Source: a halophilic archaeon
GTDB lineage: Archaea > Halobacteriota > Halobacteria > Halobacteriales > Haladaptataceae
DNA: 64,000 nt
Reading direction: 5' to 3'
Assembly (NCBI GenBank): GCA_003298465.1
Contig: QNGA01000003.1
Span: forward strand, 1-64,000
Shown: one piece after another, positions 50,823 through 60,629 of the stretch
How positions within the stretch are numbered: position 1 is the stretch's first letter
How the letters are laid out: each line of letters begins with the position of its first letter
Notes under the pieces: model-generated
The model's database searches: none
Told to the model about the DNA's origin: nothing
The model's input: the letters and a program-made list of their open reading frames with translations, nothing else
Position numbers and translations under genes: made by a program

Positions 50823-52433
50823 TCAGCCGTCCTCGCTCCGCAGTCGCGACCACGCGCCGAGACCGACGCCGACCAGGCCGGCGAGCGCGCCGAATCCGGG
50901 CTGGCCGGCCGACGCCGCCGTCGTTCCGTCGGTCGTCCTGTCCCCGTTCGAGGTCGTTTCCGTCGCGTTCGACTGCTGCGGTGCGGACGGTTCGCCGCTG
51001 GCGTTCCCGACGAGCGACGGCGGGTCGGATTGCCGACCGGCCCGGTCCGGGAACGTGTAGAGGCCGCCTCTGCCGTCGGCCTCGCGGCCCATGCTGCTGG
51101 CGACGAAGAACTCCTCGGTCGCGCGTTTCGCAGTCCAGAACGCGGTCGCCTCCGGGTCTCGCCACCACGCGAGCTCCTCGGGGTTCGTCGGGTCGCTCAC
51201 GTCGTGAATCTTGACGCCGCCCTGGTACCACGAGGAGTAGAGGCGGTCGCCGACGAGGTCGAAGTTGTGTGCGGTGGTCCAGACGCCGGACGAAGACGAC
51301 CCGCCGGTGCAGTCGTGACAGCCGCGGTGGGCGACGACGCCGGCGGGGCCGAGGTCCGACGCACCGCGCTCGACGGCGGCGAGGCCGTCGAGTTCGAGGT
51401 TCGCCGCGGCTCCGGCGGCGGCGCCGGCACCGAGACCGCCGACGCCCACGCCGCCCGCGCCGCGGTCGTAGGTCGGGTCGGGCGACGTCGGCGGTGCGAT
51501 GGTCGACAGCTTCCGGGCCTCCTTCGGGTTCGAGACGTCCCAGAGTTCGATGCTGCCGGGACCGCCTTCCCCGTCGTTCGGGTCGGCGTCCCAGGCCTCC
51601 TTCCCGACGCCGAGCAGGGTGGCGTCGTCGTTCGGCATCACGTAGTGGTGGTTCCCCGGCCGGCCGACGACCGCAGCGTTGGTCTCGTCCGCGGGGATGT
51701 CGGCGAGCACGTCGATGGGGCGGTCGCCGAAGTGCGCGACGTGGCTCGGGTCGGCGGGGTCTTCGACGTCGACGACCCAGGTGCCGGCGTCCCACTGTGC
51801 GAGGTAGGCGACGCCGTCCTGCACCCAGAGGTCGTGTAGCGTCCGAATCCAGGCGTTGACCCGCGACCAGTCGGAATCGTAGTCCAGCATCGACCAGCGC
51901 CCGACCTCTTCGGGGTCGTCGTCCGACACGTCCACCATCACGAGCGGGTTTCCGTCGCCGTCGTTCGCCGTCAGGTAGGCGACGCCGCCGGTCAGAACGG
52001 CGTTGTGGATGGGGAAGTCGGTCTCGTGGAACGCGACCTGCTCCGGGTTCGCGGGGTCTCCCACGTCGTACAGCAGGAAGCCGTGGACGCCAGTGTGGTC
52101 GATGGGGTTGGCGGGGCCGACGACGAGCAGACGGTCGCCCTCGACCTTCACGTCCCATATCTGCTCGAGCGGGCCGTGCCGGCGGTCGGCCAGCAGACCC
52201 CGGCGCTCCGCGAGCGTCGACGGATTCGCCGGGTCGCTCACGTCGACCGTGGCGAACCCGTCGGTGGCGGCGACGTAGGCCGTCTTTCCGTCGGGTCCGA
52301 CGACCGCCTCCTTGGCGTTCTCGACGGCGACGCTCCCGAGCGGTTCGTACGGTCGTCTCGCGAAACCCCTGGACGCGAACGCCGTCGCGCCCACGCCCCC
52401 CACGGCGGTACGGAGAAACTCTCGCCGGCGCAT
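50823..52433 (-). CDS. LVIVD-repeat beta-propeller surface protein with PGF-CTERM anchor
   Basis: 536 residues. The start MRRREFLRTAVGG is a Tat signal, and a TATA-like cttatcc box lies at leaderless distance. The body repeats LVIVD-type blades (VDVSDPANPSTLAE, YDVGDPANPEQVA, HDVSDPTNPEELA). A His/Cys pair (HRGCHDC) lies near residue 375. After a Ser/Thr-rich stalk the C-terminus reads PGFG, a hydrophobic helix and Arg, the PGF-CTERM signal for archaeosortase-linked lipid anchoring. It is probably displayed at the cell surface. Function unknown. Confidence 0.85.
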   Translation of the reverse strand: MRRREFLRTAVGGVGATAFASRGFARRPYEPLGSVAVENAKEAVVGPDGKTAYVAATDGFATVDVSDPANPSTLAERRGLLADRRHGPLEQIWDVKVEGDRLLVVGPANPIDHTGVHGFLLYDVGDPANPEQVAFHETDFPIHNAVLTGGVAYLTANDGDGNPLVMVDVSDDDPEEVGRWSMLDYDSDWSRVNAWIRTLHDLWVQDGVAYLAQWDAGTWVVDVEDPADPSHVAHFGDRPIDVLADIPADETNAAVVGRPGNHHYVMPNDDATLLGVGKEAWDADPNDGEGGPGSIELWDVSNPKEARKLSTIAPPTSPDPTYDRGAGGVGVGGLGAGAAAGAAANLELDGLAAVERGASDLGPAGVVAHRGCHDCTGGSSSSGVWTTAHNFDLVGDRLYSSWYQGGVKIHDVSDPTNPEELAWWRDPEATAFWTAKRATEEFFVASSMGREADGRGGLYTFPDRAGRQSDPPSLVGNASGEPSAPQQSNATETTSNGDRTTDGTTAASAGQPGFGALAGLVGVGLGAWSRLRSEDG

Positions 52434-52570
52434 GCCCAGAGACACGGATGCCAACAGGATAAGTTCGGTGGTGTCAGCGCGAGCACCGTTCCGGGCTGTG
52501 CGGTCGCGTCGGGCCGGTCTCCGTCGACGCGAGTAGCCAGCGTTTTACTCGGCGGCGACGAGTCCCGGAT

Positions 52571-52909
52571 ATGAAACAGGCGATCGTCGCGCGGGCGGAC
52601 CTGGGGATGGGCGAGGGAAAACTCGCCGCCCAGGTCGCCCACGCGTCGCTGTCGGCCTACGAGGAGACCGGCAGCAAGGCGCGCAAGCGGTGGAAAGGAG
52701 AGGGTCAGAAGAAGGTCGTCCTCCAGGCGAACGGCGAGGACGCCATCTTCTCGCTCGCGGAGAAGGCGCGGGCCGAGGGACTGCCGAACGCGGTCGTCCG
52801 CGACGCGGGGCACACGCAACTCGACTCCGGGACGGTGACGGCGCTCGCGGTCGGCCCCGCGGACGACGACCTGGTCGACCGCGTGACCGGCGACCTATCG
52901 CTGTACTAA
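52571..52909 (+). CDS. pth2: Peptidyl-tRNA hydrolase, archaeal/eukaryotic type (Pth2)
   Basis: 112 residues. The N-terminus [26 protein letters not shown] and the late [19 protein letters not shown] block are Pth2 signatures. It recycles peptidyl-tRNA released from stalled ribosomes. truD lies 3.3 kb downstream on the same strand. The two are often close in archaea, and here they are separated by a sensor gene and a DUF7344 gene. Confidence 0.95.
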   Translation: MKQAIVARADLGMGEGKLAAQVAHASLSAYEETGSKARKRWKGEGQKKVVLQANGEDAIFSLAEKARAEGLPNAVVRDAGHTQLDSGTVTALAVGPADDDLVDRVTGDLSLY

Positions 52910-52997
52910 CCGTTTCTGCCGGATGGCAAGCTTCTTTGCCGGGCGGGCCATTACAGTCTGGTGTCACTGCTAACAGTTCACAAATGTAGGATATCCA

Positions 52998-55670
52998 ATG
53001 AGAGACCAGCTCGCGCGAACCGTCCTCGAGAAGTCTCCCGACCCGGTAGTCGTGGTCGACGACGACGGTCGCGTGACGTACGCCAATCGTGCGGCCGCGA
53101 CGACGCTCGACAGCGACCCCGACTCGCTCCGGGGAACGACCGCCCCGGACCTGTTCGACGGCTGGCCCGACCCCGACACGCTCGCCCGGAGCGCGCGCGA
53201 GGAGGCCTCGCTGCCCCTGACTATACGTCGGAGCGGCGAGCGAGTCACCCTGTCCTGCTCGCTCCACACGTTCGACGACGACGGTTCGTCCGTCGCGGCG
53301 TTTCTCGAAGAGCACGGACCGCTGCGGGTCGAGAACGTCGTCGACGCGCTGGACGACGTCTTCTACGTCCTTGACGCCGACCGGAACTTCCGGGAGTGGA
53401 ACGCCCGATTCGCCGACATCACGGGGTACGGCGACGACGAAATCGCCGAGATGGATCCCCTGGAGTTCGTCCCGCCGGAGGACCGCGACGCCGCCGCGGC
53501 CGCCATCGAAACGACGCTGTCGGAGGAGACGGTCGAGACCCTCCGGTCGGCGCTCGTGACGAAGTCGGGCGAGCGAATCCCCTACGAGTTCAACGCCGCG
53601 CCGCTCGTCGACGACGGACGCGTCGTCGGACTCGTCGGGACGGGGCGGGACGTCTCCGAACGCCGGAAGGCCAGGCTGGCGCTCCGCGAGAGCGAACGTC
53701 GCCGCGCGACGCTGCTGTCGAACCTGCCCGGGATGGTGTACCGGTGTCGGAACGAACCGGGCTGGCCCATGTCGTTCGTGAGCGAGGGCTGTCGCGACCT
53801 GACGGGGTACGAGTCCGAACGAATCGAACGCGGCGAGGTGTCGTGGGGGCGAGACGTCGTCCATCCGGACGACCGCGATACGATCTGGGAGGCGGTCCAG
53901 GACGCGCTCGCCGACGGCGACCGGTTCGAACTCACCTACCGGATACTGACGGCCGACGGCGAGACGCGGTGGGTGTGGGAGCAGGGCCGCGAGATGGCCG
54001 GGGCCGAGACCGGGGAACCGGACCTGGCCGGGTTCATCACGGACGTGACCGAGCAGCGCGAGGCCGAGCGACGGCTCCGCCAGGAGAAAGACCGCTTCCG
54101 GTCGCTCGTACAGGGCGTCGACGAGTACGCCATCTTCATGCTCGACCCCGACGGGTACGTCGTCAGCTGGAACGAGGGTGCCGAGCGCATCAAGGGGTAC
54201 GAGCGCGAGGAGATACTCGACGAGCACTTCTCGACGTTCTACACCGACGATGACGTGGCGGCGAGCGTCCCCGAGGAGAACCTCGCCGACGCCGCCGAAC
54301 GGGGGAAGGCCGAGGACGAAGGCTGGCGCGTCCGGAAAGACGGGTCGCGGTTCTGGGCGAACGTCGTCATCACCGCGCTACGCGACGACGACGGGCGCCT
54401 CCGGGGGTACGCGAAGGTGACCCGGGACATGACCGAGCACCGCGAGCGCGAACGACGGCTCGCCCAGCAGCGCGACGAACTGGCGACGCTGAACCGTATC
54501 AACGAACTCGTCCGCCGGGTCATCCGGAGCCTCGTCGCAGCCGCGTCCCGCGAGGAGATAGAGACGGCCGTCTGCGAACGCCTCGCCGATTCGAACCTCT
54601 ACCGGTTCGCGTGGGTCGGCGAGCGCGACCTGAGCGGCGACGTCACCGTCCGTTCGAAGGCGGGCGACGACGGCGGGTTCCACGAGCTGGTGAGCGACGC
54701 GGCCGGCGAAGAGTGGGAACGACCGGCGGTGACGGCGCTCCGGACGGACGAGTGCCAGGTCGTCCAGGACATCCCGAACGAATCGGACCACCCCGACGAC
54801 CTCGCCGACGCGGCGGGCGAGCGCGGCATCCGTTCCGGCCTCGCAGTTCCGCTGACGTACGGCGCGACGACGTACGGCGTGCTCGTCGTCTACGCGACCC
54901 GGACCGACGCGTTCAGCGAACGGGAGGCCGCCGGGTTCGACGTGCTCGGCGAGACCGTCGGCTTCGCCATCAACGCTATCGAACGGGAACGGCTGCTCGC
55001 GGCCGACTCCGTGCTCGAACTCGAGTTCCGGGTGTCCGACCCGGACTGGCTGCTGGTCGACCTCTCCGCACGCGGCGACTGCACGCTCGTCCTCGACGGC
55101 ACGGTTCCGACGTCCGAGGGAGAGATACTGCACTACGTCCGGGTTTCCGGCGTCGACCCGGAACGGGTCGCAGATTTCGCCGAGGACGTTTCGACCGTCA
55201 CCGACGTCGGAGTGGTGACCGACCGCAACGGCGACGGACTGGTCTCGATCACCGTCTCGACGTCGCTCGTCACGGCCGTGCTCGACGCCGGCGCGAGCGT
55301 CCGGTCGGCGCGCGCGCAGGCCGGCGAGGGAAAGCTGGTCGTCGAAGCTCCCCGCGACGTCGACGTGCGGACCCTGGCTGGGTCGCTCGACGACGCCTTC
55401 GTCGGCGTGGAGTTGCTCGCCAAGCGCGAGCGCGAGCGCCCCGTCCAGACGGCCGGCGAGTTCCGCGAGGAACTGGCGTCCGGGTTGACCGCGCGCCAGC
55501 GCGCGACGCTCCAGGCCGCGTTCCTCGCCGGCTACTTCGACTGGCCGCGCGCCAGCACGGCCGAGGAGGTGGCCGACTCGATGGACATCTCCTCCGCGAC
55601 GTTTCACCAGCACCTCCGAAAGGCCCAGAGAAAGCTCGCGTCGGCGTTCTTCGACGACTCCGCGAGGTAA
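52998..55670 (+). CDS. Multi-PAS/GAF bacterio-opsin-activator-type regulator with HTH_10
   Basis: 890 residues. PAS-type domains start near residues 8, 115, 235 and 365 (for example YAIFMLDPDGYVVSWNEGA). A GAF domain spans about 510-665. The BAT domain (about 672-820) begins LEFRVSDPDW. The C-terminal HTH_10 (about 832-885) reads TARQRATLQAAFLAGYFDWPR and ATFHQHLRKAQRKL. No histidine-kinase domain is present, so the sensing domains act directly on the DNA-binding end. Bat in Halobacterium activates opsin genes under low oxygen or light. The signal and targets here are unknown. Confidence 0.9.
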   Translation: MRDQLARTVLEKSPDPVVVVDDDGRVTYANRAAATTLDSDPDSLRGTTAPDLFDGWPDPDTLARSAREEASLPLTIRRSGERVTLSCSLHTFDDDGSSVAAFLEEHGPLRVENVVDALDDVFYVLDADRNFREWNARFADITGYGDDEIAEMDPLEFVPPEDRDAAAAAIETTLSEETVETLRSALVTKSGERIPYEFNAAPLVDDGRVVGLVGTGRDVSERRKARLALRESERRRATLLSNLPGMVYRCRNEPGWPMSFVSEGCRDLTGYESERIERGEVSWGRDVVHPDDRDTIWEAVQDALADGDRFELTYRILTADGETRWVWEQGREMAGAETGEPDLAGFITDVTEQREAERRLRQEKDRFRSLVQGVDEYAIFMLDPDGYVVSWNEGAERIKGYEREEILDEHFSTFYTDDDVAASVPEENLADAAERGKAEDEGWRVRKDGSRFWANVVITALRDDDGRLRGYAKVTRDMTEHRERERRLAQQRDELATLNRINELVRRVIRSLVAAASREEIETAVCERLADSNLYRFAWVGERDLSGDVTVRSKAGDDGGFHELVSDAAGEEWERPAVTALRTDECQVVQDIPNESDHPDDLADAAGERGIRSGLAVPLTYGATTYGVLVVYATRTDAFSEREAAGFDVLGETVGFAINAIERERLLAADSVLELEFRVSDPDWLLVDLSARGDCTLVLDGTVPTSEGEILHYVRVSGVDPERVADFAEDVSTVTDVGVVTDRNGDGLVSITVSTSLVTAVLDAGASVRSARAQAGEGKLVVEAPRDVDVRTLAGSLDDAFVGVELLAKRERERPVQTAGEFREELASGLTARQRATLQAAFLAGYFDWPRASTAEEVADSMDISSATFHQHLRKAQRKLASAFFDDSAR

Positions 55671-55751
55671 CTGTCGCCCCGAGAGCAGATACCAAGACAC
55701 GTAGGTACTCCACTCTTGGTGCTCAACTTCCATCGTCAGAGCGTACTATCG

Positions 55752-56126
55752 ATGAGCAACCGACGAGCCCCCACCCCGGCGTCTCCCCCCGAACCGTCCG
55801 TTCGACCGAGCGTGCAACCCTCGGTCGACACGCTGTTCGACGTGCTGTCGAACCCGTATCGCCGGTACGCCCTCGCGCAGCTCGCTCGTCACGGCGGCGA
55901 ACTGCGCGTCGACGAACTGGTCGAGCGACTGGTCGCCTGGGAGGCCGAGCCAGAGACGCCGGCAGACCCGGACCGCAGTCGCGTCGCGAGCATGCTGTAC
56001 CACGTCCACCTGCCGAAGCTGGCCGACGTGGGTCTCGTGGAGTACGACCGGGAGGAGGCGACGGTCGCGCCCGGGACGGACGCGGACGTCGCGAAGCCGT
56101 TTCTCGACCTCGTCTCCCGGCAGTGA
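55752..56126 (+). CDS. DUF7344 winged-helix protein (soluble)
   Basis: 124 residues from MSNRRAPTP. The FDVLSNPYRRYALAQLARHGGELRVDELVE helices and MLYHVHLPKLADVGLVEYD block are DUF7344. Unlike the copy at 8137 it has no membrane segments. It follows the BAT regulator by 81 bases and may share its transcript. It is likely a transcription factor. An in-frame GTG at 55716 is an alternative start. Confidence 0.75.
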   Translation: MSNRRAPTPASPPEPSVRPSVQPSVDTLFDVLSNPYRRYALAQLARHGGELRVDELVERLVAWEAEPETPADPDRSRVASMLYHVHLPKLADVGLVEYDREEATVAPGTDADVAKPFLDLVSRQ

Positions 56127-56241
56127 GGCGGGGTGGAGAACGCGAAACCGTCCCGTCCGGAGGGTCGAACTCCCCCGACCGCCGGCGGCGTCGACGGTCG
56201 GACGCAGCCTTTAGTTCGCCGGGGCGCGGAGTCGAGGGTGG

Positions 56242-57588
56242 ATGCGCGAGGCACACCCCATCGAGGCCGCGGTCGGCATGGAACACTACGTGAGCGACGC
56301 CGACGGCGTCGGCGGTCGCCTCCGCGACGAGGACCGGGACTTCCGGGTGGAGGAACTGGAGCAGTTCGACGCGGAACCGCTGGACGCCGACACTGGGTCG
56401 TACCCGCATCTCGTCGTGCGGGCGACGCTCGCCGGCTGGGACACCAACGACTTCGCGCGCCGCCTCTCGGACGCGCTGGGAATCAGCCGCGAGCGCGTCT
56501 CGTGGGCCGGAACGAAGGACAAACACGCCGTCACGACGCAACTCTTCTCGCTCCGGTCGGTCGACCCCGACGACCTCCCCGACGTTCGCGGGGCCGAGAT
56601 GACGCCCGTGGGACGTGCGGGCCGGGCGGTCCAGTTCGGCGACCTCGCCGGCAACGAGTTCGCGGTCGTCGTCCGCGACCCGGAGCGACCGGAGAACGCC
56701 GACGCGATAATCGAGGAACTCCGGGCGTTCGCCGGCGGTGACGCCGACGCGGACGACGGGGCGACGACGGTCGGCGTCCCCAACTACTTCGGCCAGCAGC
56801 GGTTCGGCAGTCGCCGCCCCGTCACGCACGAGGTCGGTCTCCACGTCGTCCGCGAGGAGTGGGAAGCGGCCGTCATGGCCTACGTCGGCAACCCCTACGA
56901 GACCGAACCCGAGGACACCCGGCGCGCTCGTCGCCGGGTTGAGGAGGTCGCTCCCGACTGGGACGCGGCCCTCGACGCGCTCCCGCGGAAACTCGGCTTC
57001 GAGCGCGCGATGGTCCACGAACTGGTCGAGAACGGCGGCGACGCGCCGGCCGACTTCCGCGCCGCGCTCGAAGCGCTGCCGACGAACCTCCAGCGCCTGC
57101 TCGTCAACGCCGCCCAGTCGTACGCGTTCAACAGGATGCTGAGCGAGCGCCTCCGCCGGGGCCTCCCGTTCGACCGCCCCGTCGAGGGTGACGTGGTCGC
57201 GTTCGCCGAGACGGTCGACGGTCTGACGGTTCCCGACGCGGACCGTCGCCAGCGCGTGACCGCCGAGCGCGTCCGCACCGTCGAGCGACACTGCGAGCGC
57301 GGCAGGGCGTTCGTCACCGCGCCGCTGGTCGGCACGGAGACGGAACTGGCCGACGGCGAACAGGGCGACGTCGAGCGCGCGGTGCTCGCCGACCTCGACC
57401 TCGCGCCCGAGGACTTCGACCTGCCCGGCGAGTTCGACTCGTCCGGCACCCGGCGCGCGATACTCGTCCGGACCGACCTCGAACTCGACCGCGACCCTCT
57501 CACCTTCGAGTTCTCGCTCCCGTCGGGGTCGTACGCGACCGTACTCCTGCGGGAGTTCCTGAAGACCGACCCGCTCGACGCCAGTTAG
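56242..57588 (+). CDS. truD: tRNA pseudouridine(13) synthase TruD
   Basis: 448 residues. The catalytic motif [12 protein letters not shown] has nucleophile D93. [12 protein letters not shown] and the [23 protein letters not shown] block are TruD-specific, and the TRUD insertion domain lies between them. It isomerises U13 in tRNA. The start follows a TATA-like tttagttcgc stretch at leaderless distance. Confidence 0.95.
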   Translation: MREAHPIEAAVGMEHYVSDADGVGGRLRDEDRDFRVEELEQFDAEPLDADTGSYPHLVVRATLAGWDTNDFARRLSDALGISRERVSWAGTKDKHAVTTQLFSLRSVDPDDLPDVRGAEMTPVGRAGRAVQFGDLAGNEFAVVVRDPERPENADAIIEELRAFAGGDADADDGATTVGVPNYFGQQRFGSRRPVTHEVGLHVVREEWEAAVMAYVGNPYETEPEDTRRARRRVEEVAPDWDAALDALPRKLGFERAMVHELVENGGDAPADFRAALEALPTNLQRLLVNAAQSYAFNRMLSERLRRGLPFDRPVEGDVVAFAETVDGLTVPDADRRQRVTAERVRTVERHCERGRAFVTAPLVGTETELADGEQGDVERAVLADLDLAPEDFDLPGEFDSSGTRRAILVRTDLELDRDPLTFEFSLPSGSYATVLLREFLKTDPLDAS

Positions 57589-57680
57589 GGAGTCGTTTTC
57601 TCCGAATCGTATCGGAGGGCTGCTCGTCCGGGACGTGGCGGCGGTCCGCCGGGAGCCGGACGACCGGAACAGTAACTTTT

Positions 57681-57714
57681 CCTACACAAATAGGTTTTCG
57701 GGAAAGTATACTTT
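57681..57714 (+). promoter_or_regulatory. MFS transporter promoter with a small inverted repeat
   Basis: CCTA-cacaaa-TAGG at 57681-57694 is an inverted repeat, flanked by ttttcc and ggaaa half-sites. It sits just upstream of the TATA-like agtatactttt (57703-57713), which lies about 27 bases before the ATG. The block is strikingly AT-rich between two GC-rich genes. A repressor site for the transporter is a plausible inference. Confidence 0.4.
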
Positions 57715-57737
57715 TCGAGCGACGCGACGAGTAGTCG

Positions 57738-58940
57738 ATGGCGACGTCGCGACGGCTCGTCTGGCGGTACTACGCCTTCCGGGTCACGAACTCGGCCGGG
57801 TTCTACGTGCCGGTCGCTATCCTCTACCTCCAGGACGAGGGGTTCGGCCTCGACTTCGTCGGACTGGCGTACGCGGTGTTCTCGTTCGCGATGGTCGCCG
57901 CCGAGATACCGACCGGCTACCTCGGCGACTGGCTCGGCCGGCGAGCGAGTCTCGCCCTCGGCAGCGCCTGTCGCGCCGTCACGCTGGGGGCGTACCCGTT
58001 CGTGGAGTCGCCGCTCGCGTACCTCGGTCTGCACGTCCTCTGGGCGACGGGGTGGGCGTTCCGCTCCGGAACTAGCGACGCGTGGCTGTACGAACTGCTC
58101 GCGTCGCGCTTCGACGAGTCGGAGTACGCGCACGTCGAGGGCCGCGGGAGCACGGCGCTGCTCGTGACCTCGGCCGTCACCGCCGTCGCGGGCGGCGTCC
58201 TCTACGGCATCGACCCCGCGCTGCCGTTCCTCGCGAACGCGGTCCTGGCCGCACTCGGCCTCCCCATCCTCTACACCTTCCCCGCGGTGGCGAACGACGC
58301 GGACGAGGCGTTCACCGTCCGGGAGGCGGTCGAGATGCTCCGGTTGCAGGCGAGTCGCCCGGCGGTTCGCTGGCTCGTCGCGTACGCCGCGCTGTTCCAG
58401 GCGCTCTTCTCGGTCACGCGGACGCTCGAACAGCCCGCCCTGGAGGCCGTCGGACTGCCCGTCGCCGGACTCGGCCTGCTGTACGCCGGTTTCAAGGTCG
58501 TCTCCGCGAGCGCGGCCTCGGCGGCGGGCTGGTTCGAGGACCACCTGGGCGTCCGCCGGGTGTTCGCGCTGCTCGTCCCCGTCTACGGGCTCGCGTACGC
58601 CGGCGTCGCGCTCGCACCGCTGGCCGTGGTACCCGTCCTCTTTCTCAACCGCGGCCTCCGCGTCCTCACCCGTCCGATACGCAACCAGTACCTCAACGAC
58701 CGGCTGGACGACGTGGGACGGGCGACGGTGCTCTCGGGGGCGTCGATGATGCTCTCGCTCGCCGGCGGGACCGCCAAGCTGGTCGGTGGCTGGGCGGCCG
58801 CCCGGACCGGCCCCGTCGGAATCCTCCCCTGGGCGGGCGTCGCGACGGCGTGTGTGGCCGGACTCCTCTGGCTCGCCGTCTCTCCTGTGCGGTCCGACGA
58901 GACGACCGTCGACGGCGAGACCGCGGTCGCCTCGGACTGA
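57738..58940 (+). CDS. MFS transporter
   Basis: 400 residues with about 12 hydrophobic segments. The loop 2-3 motif is GYLGDWLGRRASLALG, the major facilitator signature. The N-terminal helix begins WRYYAFRVTNSAGFYVPVAILYL. The substrate is unknown; drug or small-molecule efflux is common in this subgroup. It is followed by a MATE exporter, but 125 bp apart with a separate promoter. Confidence 0.88.
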   Translation: MATSRRLVWRYYAFRVTNSAGFYVPVAILYLQDEGFGLDFVGLAYAVFSFAMVAAEIPTGYLGDWLGRRASLALGSACRAVTLGAYPFVESPLAYLGLHVLWATGWAFRSGTSDAWLYELLASRFDESEYAHVEGRGSTALLVTSAVTAVAGGVLYGIDPALPFLANAVLAALGLPILYTFPAVANDADEAFTVREAVEMLRLQASRPAVRWLVAYAALFQALFSVTRTLEQPALEAVGLPVAGLGLLYAGFKVVSASAASAAGWFEDHLGVRRVFALLVPVYGLAYAGVALAPLAVVPVLFLNRGLRVLTRPIRNQYLNDRLDDVGRATVLSGASMMLSLAGGTAKLVGGWAAARTGPVGILPWAGVATACVAGLLWLAVSPVRSDETTVDGETAVASD

Positions 58941-59065
58941 CGCGTACCGACCGTCCGCCGCGTTTAGGAACCTCTTAACTCCCCCGCGCCGCCGGAACCG
59001 GAGGCGGCCACGGGGGACGCGGCAGTCGAAATATTGAAACGTCACTGTTTCGTTTCGAAGGAACG

Positions 59066-60490
59066 ATGAGCAGTACAGAGGCGGGTGGGTCGATCACCGA
59101 GGGCGGCCTCGTTCGGCCGATGTTCGAACTCGCGTGGCCCATCGTCGTCATCCAGCTCCTCCAGGTGACGTACAACGTCGCCGACACGTTCTGGCTGGGC
59201 CGGCTCTCCGCGGACGCGGTCGGCGCGATGAGCCTCGCCTTCCCGCTCATCTTCCTTCTCATCTCCATCGCGGGCGGGTTCACGTCGGCCGGGAGCATCC
59301 TCGTCGCCCAGTACACCGGTGCGGACAGCGAGGGGTCCGCCGGGGAGGTGTCCGGCCAGGTCGTGTCGTTCGTGACGATGATGGCCGTCGTCCTCGCCGC
59401 GGCCGGGTACGTCCTCACGGAGCCGATGCTCTCGGCCATCCCGAGTCAGGCGGCGACGAGCCAGGACGTCGTCCCGCTCGCCCGCCACTACATGGAGGTG
59501 TTCTTCCTCGGACTCCCGTTCCTGTTCGGCTTCTTCGTCTTCAACTCGCTCATGCGCGGCTACGGCAACACCCGGACGCCGATGCGCATCATGGTCGTCA
59601 GCGTCGCCATCAACGTCGTGCTCGACCCCCTGCTCATCTTCGGATGGGGGCCGGTAGACGGCATGGGCATCGAGGGGGCGGCGCTGGCGACCATCGCCGC
59701 CCGTGCGGTAGCGACCGCGCTCGGGTTCTACGTCCTGTTCCGCACGGACGCCGGGCCGGACGTGCGCCCGGAGTATCTCGTCCCCGACCTGGGTTACATC
59801 CGCGACATCGTGCGTCTCGGCACGCCGAGCGCGCTCGAACAGTCGACGAGCGCGCTGGCGATGATAACGCTGACGGCGATGGTCGTCCAGTTCGCGCCGC
59901 CCGTGGTGAGCGCGTACGGCCTCGGCAACCGCCTCGCGTCGCTCGTCTTCCTCCCCGCGATGGGGCTGGGGCGGGCGACGAACACGATGGTCGGCCAGAA
60001 CCTCGGCGCGGAGAAGTCCGACCGCGCCGAGCGGGCGGTCTGGCTCGCCGCCAAGGTCGGGATGGCCGTGATGTTCGCCGTCGCCGTCGTCGCCGCGCTG
60101 TTCCCCGAACCCATCGTCGGCGTGTTCATGGCGACCGGCACCGCGAAGGCCGAGGCGACCATCGGGTACGGCAGCGAGTACCTCCGCATCCGCTCGGTGG
60201 AGTTCACGTTCATGGCGCTGTTGCAGGTGTTGCTCGGCGCGTACCGCGGCGCGGGCAACACCAAGACGGCCATGGCGTTCTCCATGGTCGCGCTGTGGAT
60301 CGGCCGGGTGCCGACGGTGTTCTACCTCGCGTTCGTACGCGACATGGGACCGACCGGCATCTGGGTCGGGATGGCGTTCGGCAACGTCCTCGGCGCGACC
60401 GCCGCTGCGCTGTGGTTCACCCGGGGAACCTGGAAGGAGGCCGTCATCGACGAACCGACCCCGGCCGTCGCGCCGGACGGAGAGGACTGA
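59066..60490 (+). CDS. MATE family efflux transporter
   Basis: 474 residues with 12 hydrophobic segments in two homologous halves. MATE features include the start LAWPIVVIQLLQVTYNVADTFWLGRL, the FNSLMRGYGNTRTPMRIM segment and its second-half counterpart GAYRGAGNTKTAMAFSM. It exports cationic drugs or metabolites using a Na+ or H+ gradient. The N-terminal 15 residues are short and polar. Confidence 0.93.
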   Translation: MSSTEAGGSITEGGLVRPMFELAWPIVVIQLLQVTYNVADTFWLGRLSADAVGAMSLAFPLIFLLISIAGGFTSAGSILVAQYTGADSEGSAGEVSGQVVSFVTMMAVVLAAAGYVLTEPMLSAIPSQAATSQDVVPLARHYMEVFFLGLPFLFGFFVFNSLMRGYGNTRTPMRIMVVSVAINVVLDPLLIFGWGPVDGMGIEGAALATIAARAVATALGFYVLFRTDAGPDVRPEYLVPDLGYIRDIVRLGTPSALEQSTSALAMITLTAMVVQFAPPVVSAYGLGNRLASLVFLPAMGLGRATNTMVGQNLGAEKSDRAERAVWLAAKVGMAVMFAVAVVAALFPEPIVGVFMATGTAKAEATIGYGSEYLRIRSVEFTFMALLQVLLGAYRGAGNTKTAMAFSMVALWIGRVPTVFYLAFVRDMGPTGIWVGMAFGNVLGATAAALWFTRGTWKEAVIDEPTPAVAPDGED

Positions 60491-60536
60491 TTTAGGCGTG
60501 GCATAATAAAATGACCCGGGTACGAACGGGCTGGTA

Positions 60537-60629
60537 ATGAGTGCGGTGAACGTTGCGTGGGGAGCCTTCTGCTCCGCTCGCCTCGACGAACGAGAAACCG
60601 GAACTGTCCGTTTCAGGGGGTGTGCGTGA
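60537..60629 (+). CDS. Possible 30-residue upstream ORF coupled to the phosphodiesterase-like gene
   Basis: ATG 60537 to TGA 60627-60629 encodes a 30-residue peptide (MSAVNVAWGAFCSARLD...). An AT-rich gcataataaaa box about 27 bases before it suits a leaderless transcript. Its stop overlaps the next start (TGATG). A GGGGG tract at 60616-60620, 8 bases before that second ATG, could act as a ribosome site. It may be a leader peptide or chance. Confidence 0.35.
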   Translation: MSAVNVAWGAFCSARLDERETGTVRFRGCA

